In this document: in pieces, positions 9,154 through 17,660 of the stretch | How positions within the stretch are numbered: the first letter of the stretch is position 1 | Layout: each line of letters begins with the position of its first letter | Source of the DNA: an uncultured Lachnospira sp. | Lineage (GTDB): Bacteria; Bacillota; Clostridia; Lachnospirales; Lachnospiraceae | Direction: 5' to 3' | Assembly (NCBI GenBank): GCA_944381165.1 | Contig: CALWKC010000003.1 | Coordinates: 58,259 to 122,258 of the forward strand | Length of the DNA stretch: 64,000 bases | Program-made: the position numbers and the translations under genes | The notes under the pieces: model-generated | What the model was told of the DNA's origin: nothing | The model's input: the letters and a program-made list of their open reading frames with translations, nothing else | Database searches by the model: none

Positions 9154-10110
9154 TTAACCGATTTGCTCAATCTTGCCTTCATTTTTGCGGTTTTTTACAA
9201 CGGAAATAATCGTCGGTACAATGCCCACAACTGTAAAAATATATAAAAGTACAAGATTGCTCATGTATGCTCCCTGGTCAATATAATTCTGCTTAACCAG
9301 TTCGGGAACAGCGCGGAAAGCAGAGAAGAAATCCACGTCTATGTACTGATTAAGCTCACGCACAACAAGGATTGCCAAATCCATACGGTTGCCCACATAT
9401 GTCATGACAATCATCACAATACATCCTATTACAATTCCTTTCTTTGTGAGCTTTCCGCCGAGAAGCTCATAGCCCTTAAGCGTGCATATTGCCATGACGA
9501 TTCCCGATATGGCTGCAACCCTTCCGAGCTGACCGAAAATAATGATGCATATGATGCCGATAACAGAGCCGATAAGCGCTCCGACAATACCGCCGAGAAT
9601 GTTTTCGGATTTATTCTGATTTGCATGGACAGCCATTGACATATCCTGATGAATTTTGCCGGCGCAGTCTGAACAAACCTGTAAATACTGGCTGTTCGCA
9701 ATGTAATTTGAAGTGCCTGTGTACTGGCCGCAGAGCTGACAGCATGGAGCGTAACCCCTGTTCTGAAGCATATTTGTCAGCACATTGAGAGAGGAAGACA
9801 CAGCTTCCTGAAGTTTCTGCGGGTTAGGATTGTTTTTAAATCCCATTGCAATCATGTTTCCGTTCTGACGCAGAAAATTGACTGGCTTGTTATCCTTGCA
9901 GAACTGAGTCAGCTCATCCTTCGTAAACATAATAGAGTCAGGATTTCTTGCGGATATTGATGCTGTCAGCATAAAAGGGTATCTTGCATCAGCCGGATAC
10001 AGAATAACCTCGAAGCCGTTCCATGTGCCGAAAATGACACTGTGCCCATAGTCATAGCGCATACGAAGTTCAGACGCAAGCTGCTGATAAACTTGTGTTT
10101 TTTTACTCAT
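9154..10110 (-). CDS. Zinc-ribbon membrane protein of unknown function
   Basis: 318 residues, not recognised. Residues 1-115 are soluble. A four-cysteine zinc ribbon follows at about 122-152 (CQLC ... CSDC). From about 165 there are roughly four membrane segments: ILGGIVGALIGSVIGIICI, an adjoining one through VAAISGIVMAICTL, one around IVIGCIVMIVMTYV and a C-terminal one at LVLLYIFTVVGIVPTI. The charged tail RKNEGKIEQIG would be cytosolic. The start has GGAGG. It lies 80 bases upstream of fucO on the same strand and may be co-transcribed with it. Confidence 0.75.
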   Translation of the reverse strand: MSKKTQVYQQLASELRMRYDYGHSVIFGTWNGFEVILYPADARYPFMLTASISARNPDSIMFTKDELTQFCKDNKPVNFLRQNGNMIAMGFKNNPNPQKLQEAVSSSLNVLTNMLQNRGYAPCCQLCGQYTGTSNYIANSQYLQVCSDCAGKIHQDMSMAVHANQNKSENILGGIVGALIGSVIGIICIIIFGQLGRVAAISGIVMAICTLKGYELLGGKLTKKGIVIGCIVMIVMTYVGNRMDLAILVVRELNQYIDVDFFSAFRAVPELVKQNYIDQGAYMSNLVLLYIFTVVGIVPTIISVVKNRKNEGKIEQIG

Positions 10111-10197
10111 TTGTAGTCCTCCTTGATATTTTATATTTATTTATTTTCATTATAACAAAAATACAAATGTACAACAATAAAAACAATAATATTAATA

Positions 10198-10364
10198 TGT
10201 AACAGTTCGGCCATAAGCTGTATAACAAGCAAATCATGCTTGCATGAATTTGCCTGTTGTGCAGCTTATGAGCTGAGCGCCCGATTATGAGCAAAGTTAG
10301 CTGCGAAGCAGCGGGAAAGCGCCTCTGGCGCGGCTTTGCGAATGGCGCGGGCTGAACTGTTACA
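10198..10364. mobile_element. MITE-like element with 15-bp terminal inverted repeats
   Basis: 167 bases bounded by TGTAACAGTTCGGCC on the left and GGCTGAACTGTTACA on the right (14 of 15 complementary), flanked on both sides by ATTAATA (10191-10197 and 10365-10371) as a 7-bp target duplication. The interior holds a long hairpin (CATAAGCTG ... CAGCTTATG with G-U type differences). No open frame. Remnants of the same family lie at 46164-46215 and 54626-54655. Confidence 0.8.
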
Positions 10365-10435
10365 ATTAATATGTAACATAAATCTTAAAGTCGTCTCAGG
10401 TAACTTTTTAAAAAACTGATAGGAAGGGGGAATTG

Positions 10436-10466
10436 TTTTGACAAATCAGTTTGTCTAAAATATGAC
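10436..10466 (+). promoter_or_regulatory. Promoter/operator region of the phosphoketolase gene
   Basis: TTGACA (10438-10443) begins a dyad: GACAAA (10440-10445), TCAG, TTTGTC (10450-10455), with flanking T and A runs extending the symmetry to about 25 bases. A weak -10 (TATGAC, 10461-10466) follows at 17 bases; a TATAAT lies at 10483-10488. The dyad over the -35 suggests a dimeric repressor; its identity is not evident. Confidence 0.5.
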
Positions 10467-10511
10467 AAAGAAAAATAAACAATATAATGAAGAACTTAGG
10501 AGGAAAACCAC

Positions 10512-12887
10512 ATGTCAGAACAGAATACAGTTGAAAAACAGCCTGTGACAGAAGAATATCTCAAAAAAATGGATGCTTACTGGCGCGCTGCAAATTATCT
10601 GGGCGCTGCACAGTTGTATCTTCTGGATAATCCGCTTATGCGTGAGCCGCTCACAATGGAACATGTCAAGAAAAAAATTGTGGGACACTGGGGAACGGTG
10701 CCGGGTCAGAATTTTGTATACGTTCACTTAAACAGGGTTATCAAAAAGTATGACCAGGATATGATTTTAATTTCAGGTCCGGGGCACGGCGGAAATTTTT
10801 TTGTGGCAAATACATATCTTGAGGGAACTTACAGCGAGGTATATCCGAATATCGGAGAGGATATGGACGGACTTAAGAAGCTCTGTAAACAGTTTTCATT
10901 CCCGGGCGGTATTTCAAGCCATGTGGCTCCGGAGACGCCGGGCTCAATCAACGAGGGCGGTGAGCTCGGATATTCGCTTGCGCACGCATTCGGCGCTGTA
11001 TTTGACAATCCCGATTTGATTGCTGCGTGTATCGTGGGAGACGGAGAGGCAGAGACCGGACCTCTGGCTACGTCTTGGCAGTGCAACAAATTTTTAAATC
11101 CTAAAAATGACGGCGCTGTGCTTCCTATTCTTCATCTTAATGGCTATAAAATCAGCAATCCTACTGTGTTTGCACGCATCTCACATGAGGAGACTGAGCA
11201 TTTCTTTGACGGCTGCGGCTGGAAGCCTTACTTTGTAGAGGGTAGCGAGCCTATGGACATGCATCGCAAAATGGCTGAGGCGCTTGATGCTGCAATGGAT
11301 GATATAAAGGCAATCCAGAAAAACGCAAGGGAAAACAATGATACCGAAAGACCTAAGTGGCCTATGATTGTGCTGCGCACGCCTAAGGGCTGGACAGGTC
11401 CTAAGGAGGTTGACGGAAATAAGATTGAGGGATCTTTCAGGGCGCATCAGGTTCCGATTATGATGGATAAACCGGAGCATCTCGACATGTTAAAGGAATG
11501 GCTTGAGAGCTATCACCCAGAGGAGCTTTTTGACGAAAACGGAAGGCTTATTCCTGAACTCAAGGCTCTGGCTCCTGAGGGAGACAGAAGAATAGGCGCA
11601 AATCCTCATGCAAACGGGGGCAAGCTTTTGAGAGACCTGCGCCTGCCGGATTTCAGAGAGTACGGAATTGAAGTTCCGAAACCGGGAGCGGTTGAGGCAC
11701 AGGATATGGTAGAGCTGGGCGGATTTGTCAGAGATATTTTCAAGCTGAACGAGGAGTCGAAGAATTTTCGTATCTTCGGACCGGACGAGACAATGTCAAA
11801 CAGGCTCGGCAAGGTGTTTGAGGTTACAAACCGTGACTGGAACAGCGAAAAATATGACACCGACGAGTTTCTGGCTGCCGACGGGCGCGTCATGGATTCA
11901 ATGCTGAGCGAGCATATGTGCGAGGGCTGGCTTGAGGGTTATCTTTTAACCGGCCGTCACGGATTTTTCGCCAGCTATGAGGCGTTTATAAGAGTGGTGG
12001 ACTCAATGTGCGCGCAGCATGCAAAATGGTTAAAGGTCTGCAGCCAGCTTCCGTGGAGAGCGTCTATTGCTTCGCTTAACCTGATTTTGAGTTCTAACGT
12101 ATGGCAGCAGGACCACAACGGATTTACTCATCAGGACCCGGGATTTCTTGACCATATTGCAAACAAAAAGGCTGACGTAGTTCGTCTTTATCTGCCGCCT
12201 GACACTAACTGTCTGCTCTCATGCTTCGACCACTGCATCAGAAGCCGTAACTACGTAAACGTGCTTGTGACTTCAAAGCATCCTAGACAGCAGTGGCTTA
12301 CAATGGAGCAGGCTGTAAAGCACTGCACGCAGGGAATAGGCATCTGGGATTGGGCAAGCAACGACCAGGGAAGCGAGCCGGATATTGTGATGGCATGCTG
12401 CGGCGATACTCCTACGCTTGAGACTCTGGCAGCGGTTACAATATTAAGAGAGGCTCTTCCGGAAATTAAAATCCGTGTTATAAATGTTGTGGATTTGATG
12501 AAGCTCGAGCCTAAGTCAAAGCATCCTCACGGTCTTGGCGACGCCGACTATGACGCTCTGTTTACAAAGGACAAGCCTATTATATTTGCCTTTCACGGAT
12601 ACCACACGCTTATCCATGAGCTGACATACAGAAGAACTAACAGAAATATTCATGTATACGGCTATCAGGAGGAGGGAACAATCACAACGCCTTTTGATAT
12701 GCGCGTACAGAATGAGATAGACCGTTTCCACCTTGTAAAGAACGCTGTTAAATATCTTCCGCAGCTTGGAAACAAGGGCTCATATCTTATCCAGAAGATG
12801 AACGATAAACTTGTGGAGCACAAGCAGTACATTCATGAGTATGGAATTGACATGCCTGAGATAAGAGACTGGAAATGGGATTTATAA
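10512..12887 (+). CDS. xfp: Xylulose-5-phosphate/fructose-6-phosphate phosphoketolase
   Basis: 791-residue thiamine diphosphate enzyme that splits xylulose-5-P (and usually fructose-6-P) with phosphate into acetyl-P plus glyceraldehyde-3-P or erythrose-4-P. Family length is normal. Signatures: GPGHGGNFF near residue 90, [15 protein letters not shown] near 155 and the TPP-binding GDGEAETGP from about residue 176 with the closing Asn in LNGYKISN. Start ATG 10512 follows TAGGAGG. It is monocistronic, with its own regulated promoter and a terminator shared with the convergent AraC gene. It gives a route from pentoses to acetate with extra ATP, in line with an anaerobic fermenter. Substrate preference cannot be read from sequence. 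Confidence 0.97.
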   Translation: MSEQNTVEKQPVTEEYLKKMDAYWRAANYLGAAQLYLLDNPLMREPLTMEHVKKKIVGHWGTVPGQNFVYVHLNRVIKKYDQDMILISGPGHGGNFFVANTYLEGTYSEVYPNIGEDMDGLKKLCKQFSFPGGISSHVAPETPGSINEGGELGYSLAHAFGAVFDNPDLIAACIVGDGEAETGPLATSWQCNKFLNPKNDGAVLPILHLNGYKISNPTVFARISHEETEHFFDGCGWKPYFVEGSEPMDMHRKMAEALDAAMDDIKAIQKNARENNDTERPKWPMIVLRTPKGWTGPKEVDGNKIEGSFRAHQVPIMMDKPEHLDMLKEWLESYHPEELFDENGRLIPELKALAPEGDRRIGANPHANGGKLLRDLRLPDFREYGIEVPKPGAVEAQDMVELGGFVRDIFKLNEESKNFRIFGPDETMSNRLGKVFEVTNRDWNSEKYDTDEFLAADGRVMDSMLSEHMCEGWLEGYLLTGRHGFFASYEAFIRVVDSMCAQHAKWLKVCSQLPWRASIASLNLILSSNVWQQDHNGFTHQDPGFLDHIANKKADVVRLYLPPDTNCLLSCFDHCIRSRNYVNVLVTSKHPRQQWLTMEQAVKHCTQGIGIWDWASNDQGSEPDIVMACCGDTPTLETLAAVTILREALPEIKIRVINVVDLMKLEPKSKHPHGLGDADYDALFTKDKPIIFAFHGYHTLIHELTYRRTNRNIHVYGYQEEGTITTPFDMRVQNEIDRFHLVKNAVKYLPQLGNKGSYLIQKMNDKLVEHKQYIHEYGIDMPEIRDWKWDL

Positions 12888-12946
12888 AAAAGTCGGAAAA
12901 CCGGAAATTATATGTTTTAACATAAGTATTTAATTAAAAATATTTA

Positions 12947-13012
12947 AAACGGCGGTATTCATTAGCTGCGGTGTGTCCGGTAACGGACAGGCGTCACAGA
13001 ATACTGCCGTTT
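12947..13012. terminator. Nested hairpin terminator between convergent genes
   Basis: AAACGGCGGTATTC (12947-12960) pairs with GAATACTGCCGTTT (12999-13012), one G-T pair, enclosing a second hairpin TGTCCG-GTAA-CGGACA. CTTTTATTTTT follows on the plus strand. The right arm lies within the last codons of the AraC gene. Confidence 0.75.
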
Positions 13013-14058
13013 CTTTTATTTTTCTTTCTCAACTGTGCAGGGGTGAGGCGGTACCGCTCTGTAAATATTTTATAAAAATATCCCTTATTCTGATAACCAA
13101 CCTCACGAGCTATACTGTCAACTGTGAGATTAGTTGTAAGCAGAAGCATTTTTGCCTTCTTTAAGCGAAGCGACTGCACGTATTCGGTATATGTGAGTCC
13201 GGTTTGTGATTTCAGAAGCCTGTTAAAGTAATCCTCCTGAAAATGAAATTCTCCGGAAAGCTGTGAGATTGAAATATTATTGAGGTTGCGGTTTATATAA
13301 TCGGTAATCTCCTCAAATAAAATCGAATTCATTTGCTTTCTCAGCTGTTTTGAGAGTGAGAAATCATATTGGGTGCTCAAAATGTGAAAAACCCTTATCA
13401 GAAGTCCCTGACATATAAAAGGCGTAGCCTCATCATGGCGCGCAAGTTCTTCCACGAGACTTACAAGAGTTTGCTCCATAATTGTGTCGCCTCCGGAATG
13501 CGGCTTGAAATGCAGGTACTGCTGCAATGTTTTCTGCTCAAGCAGAGCGGTGCTTAAAAATGACGATATACGCTCGGTGGTAACGGGATGCTTTACAATA
13601 TCATCAAACATAAAGTTGGTTATTCCCAAAAACAAAACCGTGGCTCCGGAACTGTCAAGAATTTCCTGGTGCTGACAGTTTTTGTCGATGAGACATAATT
13701 CTCCCTTGTGAAATGTAAATTCGCTGCCAAGAATTTTCTGGCGGTATTCCCCGTCAACTATGTAGAACAGCTCCATGTATTCGTGTGAGTGCATCTGTGT
13801 GCGTGTGCCGGGAGTAAAATTGCAGCTGTATGTAAACGGCGTACGGCACGGAACAATAGTTGCGGACAGATGACTGTTGTCGGGGATGTCCCAGAGAAGC
13901 GCAAACAGCAGCTCCTCATCCGGCATGGGGTATTCCTTTATCTCAACCTCATGCTCTGAATATTCGGGGCATACTATGCCGAATTTCTGATAAATTTCAG
14001 GTGTGTCTGTATTATTTTTATTGTAAATCAGTTGTCTTGTGAGATTTTTTAAATTCAT
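12994..14058 (-). CDS. AraC family transcriptional regulator with cupin sensor
   Basis: 354 residues. An N-terminal cupin-like sensor domain (about 70-160; motif MHSHEYMELFYIVDGEY) is followed by a linker and a C-terminal double helix-turn-helix AraC domain (about 255-350; ISQLSGEFHFQEDYFNRLLK, then the second helix pair around VGYQNKGYFYKIF and the signature end RLTPAQLRKK). Such proteins usually sense a sugar or metabolite and activate catabolic genes. Candidate targets nearby are phosphoketolase (convergent) or distant genes; nothing in the sequence decides. No SD is obvious beyond GAGCTGCTTG before the ATG. Confidence 0.88.
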   Translation of the reverse strand: MNLKNLTRQLIYNKNNTDTPEIYQKFGIVCPEYSEHEVEIKEYPMPDEELLFALLWDIPDNSHLSATIVPCRTPFTYSCNFTPGTRTQMHSHEYMELFYIVDGEYRQKILGSEFTFHKGELCLIDKNCQHQEILDSSGATVLFLGITNFMFDDIVKHPVTTERISSFLSTALLEQKTLQQYLHFKPHSGGDTIMEQTLVSLVEELARHDEATPFICQGLLIRVFHILSTQYDFSLSKQLRKQMNSILFEEITDYINRNLNNISISQLSGEFHFQEDYFNRLLKSQTGLTYTEYVQSLRLKKAKMLLLTTNLTVDSIAREVGYQNKGYFYKIFTERYRLTPAQLRKKNKRNGSIL

Positions 14059-14179
14059 ATCAAGCAGCTCCGCATTACATATTAAATCTATTATATAGTC
14101 ATTACTGTTGAAAAACCAGAGGCAAAAAGGGTATAATTTTTATAATAATAAAAAATAAGGAGCTGTGGGAGGTATAAAT

Positions 14180-15064
14180 TTGGAACTGAGAGTACTCAGA
14201 TATTTTTTGACAGTGGCATCAGAGGGGAATATTTCAAGGGCTGCGGATATGCTTCATGTTACACAGCCGACGCTCAGCCGTCAGATTATGGATTTGGAGG
14301 AAGAGCTTGGAACAAAGCTTTTTATCAGGGGAAAACGTGAGATTACGCTGACAGATGACGGAACATTGTTCAGACAGCGCGCTCAGGAAATAGTAGAGCT
14401 TGTGGATAAGGCTGAGCATGAGTTTGCGCAGCGCACTGAGCAGATAGAGGGAAATATTGTTCTGGGATGTGTGGAGACGCTTGGCAGTCGGGTTTTGGCT
14501 GATTTTATATGTGAGTTTCACGAAAAATACCCGAAGGTGCAGTTTAATTTATACAACGGGTATTCTGACGATATAAAAGAACGCATCGACAGGGGTCTTC
14601 TGGATATGGGACTTTTAGTGGAGCCGGTTGAGATAAGCAGATATGAGTATATAAAGCTTAACCAGAAGGAGACGTACGGAGTGCTTATGCGCGCCGATTC
14701 GCCGCTTGCGCAGAAAGAGTCGGTGACAATAGAGGATTTGCTCAAAGTCCCTATGATGATTCCGGGCAGGACAACAGTACATAATGAAGTTTTAAGCTGG
14801 TTCGGACCAGAGGCGTCAAAGCTTGATATAGTTGAGACGCATACGTTATTATCAAATGCGTCGCTTCTTGTGGAGCGCGGAATGGGCTATGCTGTCACTC
14901 TTGACGGAGCATTAGCCGTGCAGAATAAAAATCTGAAATTTGTTCCCATATGGCCTGAAAAGACCACAGAGAGCGTTCTCGTCTGGAAGAAAAACAGAAT
15001 GGTGAATGCCGCAACCTCGCTTTTTATTCAGAACATAAACATGTTTATAAGGCATGGAAGATAA
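14180..15064 (+). CDS. LysR family transcriptional regulator (TTG start)
   Basis: 294-residue LysR regulator: winged helix-turn-helix at residues 1-60 with the classic LRYFLTVASEGNISRAA and QPTLSRQIMDLEEELG, then a periplasmic-binding-fold effector domain. The frame extends to a GTG at 14165, but the TTG at 14180 is favoured because GGGAGG lies seven bases before it and LysR proteins of this branch start MELRVLRYF. It precedes a flavodoxin gene by about 75 bases on the same strand, a common pairing in which LysR controls the flavoprotein, perhaps in response to redox state. Confidence 0.9.
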   Translation: MELRVLRYFLTVASEGNISRAADMLHVTQPTLSRQIMDLEEELGTKLFIRGKREITLTDDGTLFRQRAQEIVELVDKAEHEFAQRTEQIEGNIVLGCVETLGSRVLADFICEFHEKYPKVQFNLYNGYSDDIKERIDRGLLDMGLLVEPVEISRYEYIKLNQKETYGVLMRADSPLAQKESVTIEDLLKVPMMIPGRTTVHNEVLSWFGPEASKLDIVETHTLLSNASLLVERGMGYAVTLDGALAVQNKNLKFVPIWPEKTTESVLVWKKNRMVNAATSLFIQNINMFIRHGR

Positions 15065-15138
15065 TAGGATATAAGTATTAGCAATAAACGATGGTGCTGT
15101 CTATAATAAAGTCAATAAATGGTTAATTGGAGATTGTT

Positions 15139-15630
15139 ATGTGTAAAGAAATTTTAATTGCCGGCTATTCAAATTCCGGAAATACAAATCATATAGCGAG
15201 AGTTATACAAAGTATAACAGGCGGTAAAATTCTGGAAATATTTCCGGCGCAGCCGTATCCGCGTGATGAGCAGATTATGCTTAAGCAGGTTGAGAGCGAG
15301 ATAAAATCTAAAAAATACCCGGCGCTGCTTCCCGTATGCAGCTGTTATATTAAATACTGTAAGTATTTATTTGCAGGAACGCCGAATTGGTGCGGCACCA
15401 TAGCGCCTCCGCTTGCTTCGTTTCTTAAAAATTACAGCTTTACCCAAAAGACAATTATACCCTTTGTGTCGCATGACGGGGGAAACGCGGGAACGGTACG
15501 CGAGGATATTCAAAAAATCTGCCCTCACGCCGAGGTGACGGAGCCAATCTGTGTGTATAAAGACGGAGGCGATACTCTCGATGAGCAGATTAAGGATTTT
15601 TTAAAACATATAGGCTGGGAAATAAAATGA
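15139..15630 (+). CDS. Flavodoxin family protein
   Basis: 163-residue FMN-binding flavodoxin. The phosphate-binding loop appears at residues 8-18 (GYSNSGNTNHIA) and the flavin-contact segment near residue 80 (AGTPNWCGTIAPPL), with FVSHDGGNAGT later. It would carry low-potential electrons in the cytosol or act as a flavin reductase. ATG 15139 follows GGAGA by five bases; an in-frame TTG four codons earlier is less likely. Downstream of the LysR gene and closed by a terminator. Confidence 0.88.
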   Translation: MCKEILIAGYSNSGNTNHIARVIQSITGGKILEIFPAQPYPRDEQIMLKQVESEIKSKKYPALLPVCSCYIKYCKYLFAGTPNWCGTIAPPLASFLKNYSFTQKTIIPFVSHDGGNAGTVREDIQKICPHAEVTEPICVYKDGGDTLDEQIKDFLKHIGWEIK

Positions 15631-15636
15631 ATTTTG

Positions 15637-15672
15637 AAAACCGAGGGAGCCGTCAGCGGCGTCCTCGGTTTT
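15637..15672 (+). terminator. Terminator after flavodoxin
   Basis: AAAACCGAGG (15637-15646) pairs with CCTCGGTTTT (15663-15672), with an inner GCCG/CGGC pairing. TTTTGACTTT follows. Confidence 0.8.
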
Positions 15673-15781
15673 GACTTTCTCTAATCGGTTTTGCTCGTAA
15701 ACATCTTAAAAATTTTTATGTTTGCTAAAATATAAAAACTATGACTTTCGTATATAGTGAGGACCTTTTTTGATAATAAAA

Positions 15782-15821
15782 TGCAAAATATGCCTTAAAG
15801 TGTGCAAAATATGCCCTTAAA
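15782..15821 (+). promoter_or_regulatory. Direct repeats with 21-bp period, possible LytTR sites
   Basis: TGCAAAATATGCCTTAAA (15782-15799) is repeated as TGCAAAATATGCCCTTAAA (15803-15821), start to start 21 bp, i.e. two helical turns on one face of the DNA. They stand 100-140 bases upstream of the first secreted-protein gene, before an AT-rich promoter region around TATGGTAAAATATATA. Same-face direct repeats upstream of a weak -35 are the usual layout for LytTR regulators such as AgrA; such a regulator is encoded at 28395. Confidence 0.55.
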
Positions 15822-15920
15822 TAAAAAAATGAATATTTATATGGTAAAATATATATATCTTCTATATTAAAAAGCGCTTGAGAAGATTCAAACTATTTAT
15901 GGGAATGGGGGGTGAAGATT

Positions 15921-16322
15921 ATGAAACATAAAAAGAAATTTATAAGTGTCGTGCTTGCTGCAATGCTAGTCACTATATTGTCTCCGGTAAGTTCGGCATA
16001 TGCTGCAGATAAATATTCAGAGGCATCGGCAGTGCTGTTGTATAACATATACGGAGAGTATGGCGGATATGGAGCGCATTCGGTTGATTTAACTGTGGCA
16101 GACGGCTCGTATGCTGTGATTGACGATTATAGTATTTGGATGGGTGAAGGGGATTTTATAAACTATGTTCCTTCAGAATCATATTATAATTCAGGCACAG
16201 ATGCCTACGCCCATTCTGTATTTCAGGCGATTGTAGGTGACAGATTGGTAAAAGGAGTTGCTTATACCAGCTGTTCTTGTTATTCTGAAATTGAGAATGG
16301 CAGATATTATATTAGTCGGTAA
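15921..16322 (+). CDS. Small secreted protein, 133 aa, cassette A
   Basis: Not recognised. A clear Sec signal peptide (KHKKKF, then a hydrophobic core, cleavage after SSAYA) leaves a mature protein of about 105 residues, rich in Tyr, Ser, Gly and Asp and without lysine-rich segments. Two cysteines occur close together near the C-terminus (SCSCYSE). The ATG at 15921 follows GGGGGGTG; a GTG three codons earlier is a weaker choice. It heads a unit with a lipoprotein and a polytopic membrane protein, the same order as at 29.4-35.8 kb. A bacteriocin, a surface protein or a signal are all possible; bacteriocin-family resemblance is too weak to claim. Confidence 0.75.
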   Translation: MKHKKKFISVVLAAMLVTILSPVSSAYAADKYSEASAVLLYNIYGEYGGYGAHSVDLTVADGSYAVIDDYSIWMGEGDFINYVPSESYYNSGTDAYAHSVFQAIVGDRLVKGVAYTSCSCYSEIENGRYYISR

Positions 16323-16359
16323 CGTATTTTAGCTGTTAAGAGAAATTTCTCAGTGAATT

Positions 16360-16434
16360 GGAAACTATTCAGAGCTGTACAGGATTATACTAAATAAAAT
16401 ATTGCTGGTGTAATTTACACCTCTGAATAGTTCC
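16360..16434 (+). promoter_or_regulatory. Large stem-loop and inner palindrome between cassette A genes
   Basis: GGAAACTATTCAGAG (16360-16374) is complementary to CTCTGAATAGTTCC (16421-16434). At the end of the loop a perfect palindrome GGTGTAA-T-TTACACC (16407-16421) can form instead, sharing bases with the right arm. T-rich sequence follows. It could lower read-through from the secreted-protein gene into the lipoprotein gene, or serve as an operator. Confidence 0.5.
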
Positions 16435-16469
16435 GATTTATTTTAAGAGGCACAGGGAGGGGGATTTTA

Positions 16470-17654
16470 ATGAAATTCAAAGCGGTCGTAATTTTATCAT
16501 TGCTCGTATGCTCGGCATATATGTGCGGGTGCAGGGATTACAAGAAAGAGTATGAAATTTCAAAGGAAACGGATATTGACAGTTCGTTCGTTTCGGCGAC
16601 AGATGACGAGATCGCTTTGTCGGGCGTGTGCACTAATCAGGCTGTCAGCGGCGACGGTCTGTATTACGTTCAGGATAATAAAATTTTTTATTATAGTTTT
16701 AACACTCAAAAAAGCATGAATTGGTGTACGGTCGCAAACTGCAATCATGATAATAAAGAGTGCTGCGGATATATGGGAGAGGACGAATATCTGTCAAAGT
16801 ATTTATTTTATTATAATGAACATATTTATAAGCTTTCAAAGGCTGAAAACGCCGCGTATCTGGAGCAGTACAGCATGGACGGGAGCAGGCATATCACGAT
16901 AGGAAAGCTGTGGGATAAAAATTCTTATGTTTTGGACGATGAGACACTTCTTACCACGGGCTGTGCAAGAATGTACGGAGGAAGGCTTTATTATTTGGTC
17001 AATGAGGATTACAAAACAGTTACACTGTGCTCTATAGATTTAAACGCAGCGGCAAAACCTCAGGTTATATGCTCGTACGAGGAGGAAAACAAAAGAGTTA
17101 ATGCGTATGATTTTTATGTGTCTGAAGGTTTCGCAGCCTTTGCTCTGCGTTTTTCCGATGAAAGCGAAAGCACTCAGAGCATACATGCAGTAAACCTGGA
17201 AGAGAAAAAAGATTATTCTGTTAGTGAGAAAATTGTATATTTTGGATTGGACGGAAGCAGGATATTATATCCGGACCCGGAAAGTCCAGAGGATATTATT
17301 TCTTATGATGTTGTTGCGCAGGAGGCAAAAAAAATAATTGATACGGACAAGGACGGCGGGTACGCGTCTTATTACAATAATATAATATGCGCGGAAGATT
17401 ATATTTTGCTGGATAATGAAATGGAAACAGCTTATGGTTATTATGAGCAGAAAGAAATAAGTCATGTATATAAAATATATGATTATAACGGAACGTGTAT
17501 AAAGGAAATTCCCGCGCAGCAATATGGTCTCGCAGGGTTTAACGGAAGAATTATAACTGCAATTAAGGTGGGAAGGACAATAGAAACGTATATTTACATG
17601 CCGGTAAATCCTACAGACAATAGTATTCAGGCGGAGTGGAAAAAACTTGGGTGA
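16470..17654 (+). CDS. Lipoprotein with Cys/His motif and propeller-like repeats, cassette A
   Basis: 394 residues. The N-terminus is a lipoprotein signal with Cys21 in MCGC. About 70 residues later comes a C-x4-C-x-H-x4-C motif (CTVANCNHDNKEC), followed by repeated YYxxxxIYxL-type strands (FYYNEHIYKL, GGRLYYLV, SLDGSR), as in beta-propeller lipoproteins common in Clostridia. The same motif and strand pattern occur in the lipoproteins at 30060 and 32070. It would be anchored on the outer face of the membrane. The ATG has GGAGGGGG. Six bases separate it from the membrane protein gene, so they are co-transcribed. Role unknown; the Cys/His cluster could bind metal or form disulfides. Confidence 0.78.
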   Translation: MKFKAVVILSLLVCSAYMCGCRDYKKEYEISKETDIDSSFVSATDDEIALSGVCTNQAVSGDGLYYVQDNKIFYYSFNTQKSMNWCTVANCNHDNKECCGYMGEDEYLSKYLFYYNEHIYKLSKAENAAYLEQYSMDGSRHITIGKLWDKNSYVLDDETLLTTGCARMYGGRLYYLVNEDYKTVTLCSIDLNAAAKPQVICSYEEENKRVNAYDFYVSEGFAAFALRFSDESESTQSIHAVNLEEKKDYSVSEKIVYFGLDGSRILYPDPESPEDIISYDVVAQEAKKIIDTDKDGGYASYYNNIICAEDYILLDNEMETAYGYYEQKEISHVYKIYDYNGTCIKEIPAQQYGLAGFNGRIITAIKVGRTIETYIYMPVNPTDNSIQAEWKKLG

Positions 17655-17660
17655 TTTTAT

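Noticed and set aside
15921-16322. Assignment of the secreted protein to the lactococcin 972 bacteriocin family
   Set aside because: Size, signal peptide and neighbouring membrane gene are suggestive, but I could not align a family motif and there is no adjacent ATPase.
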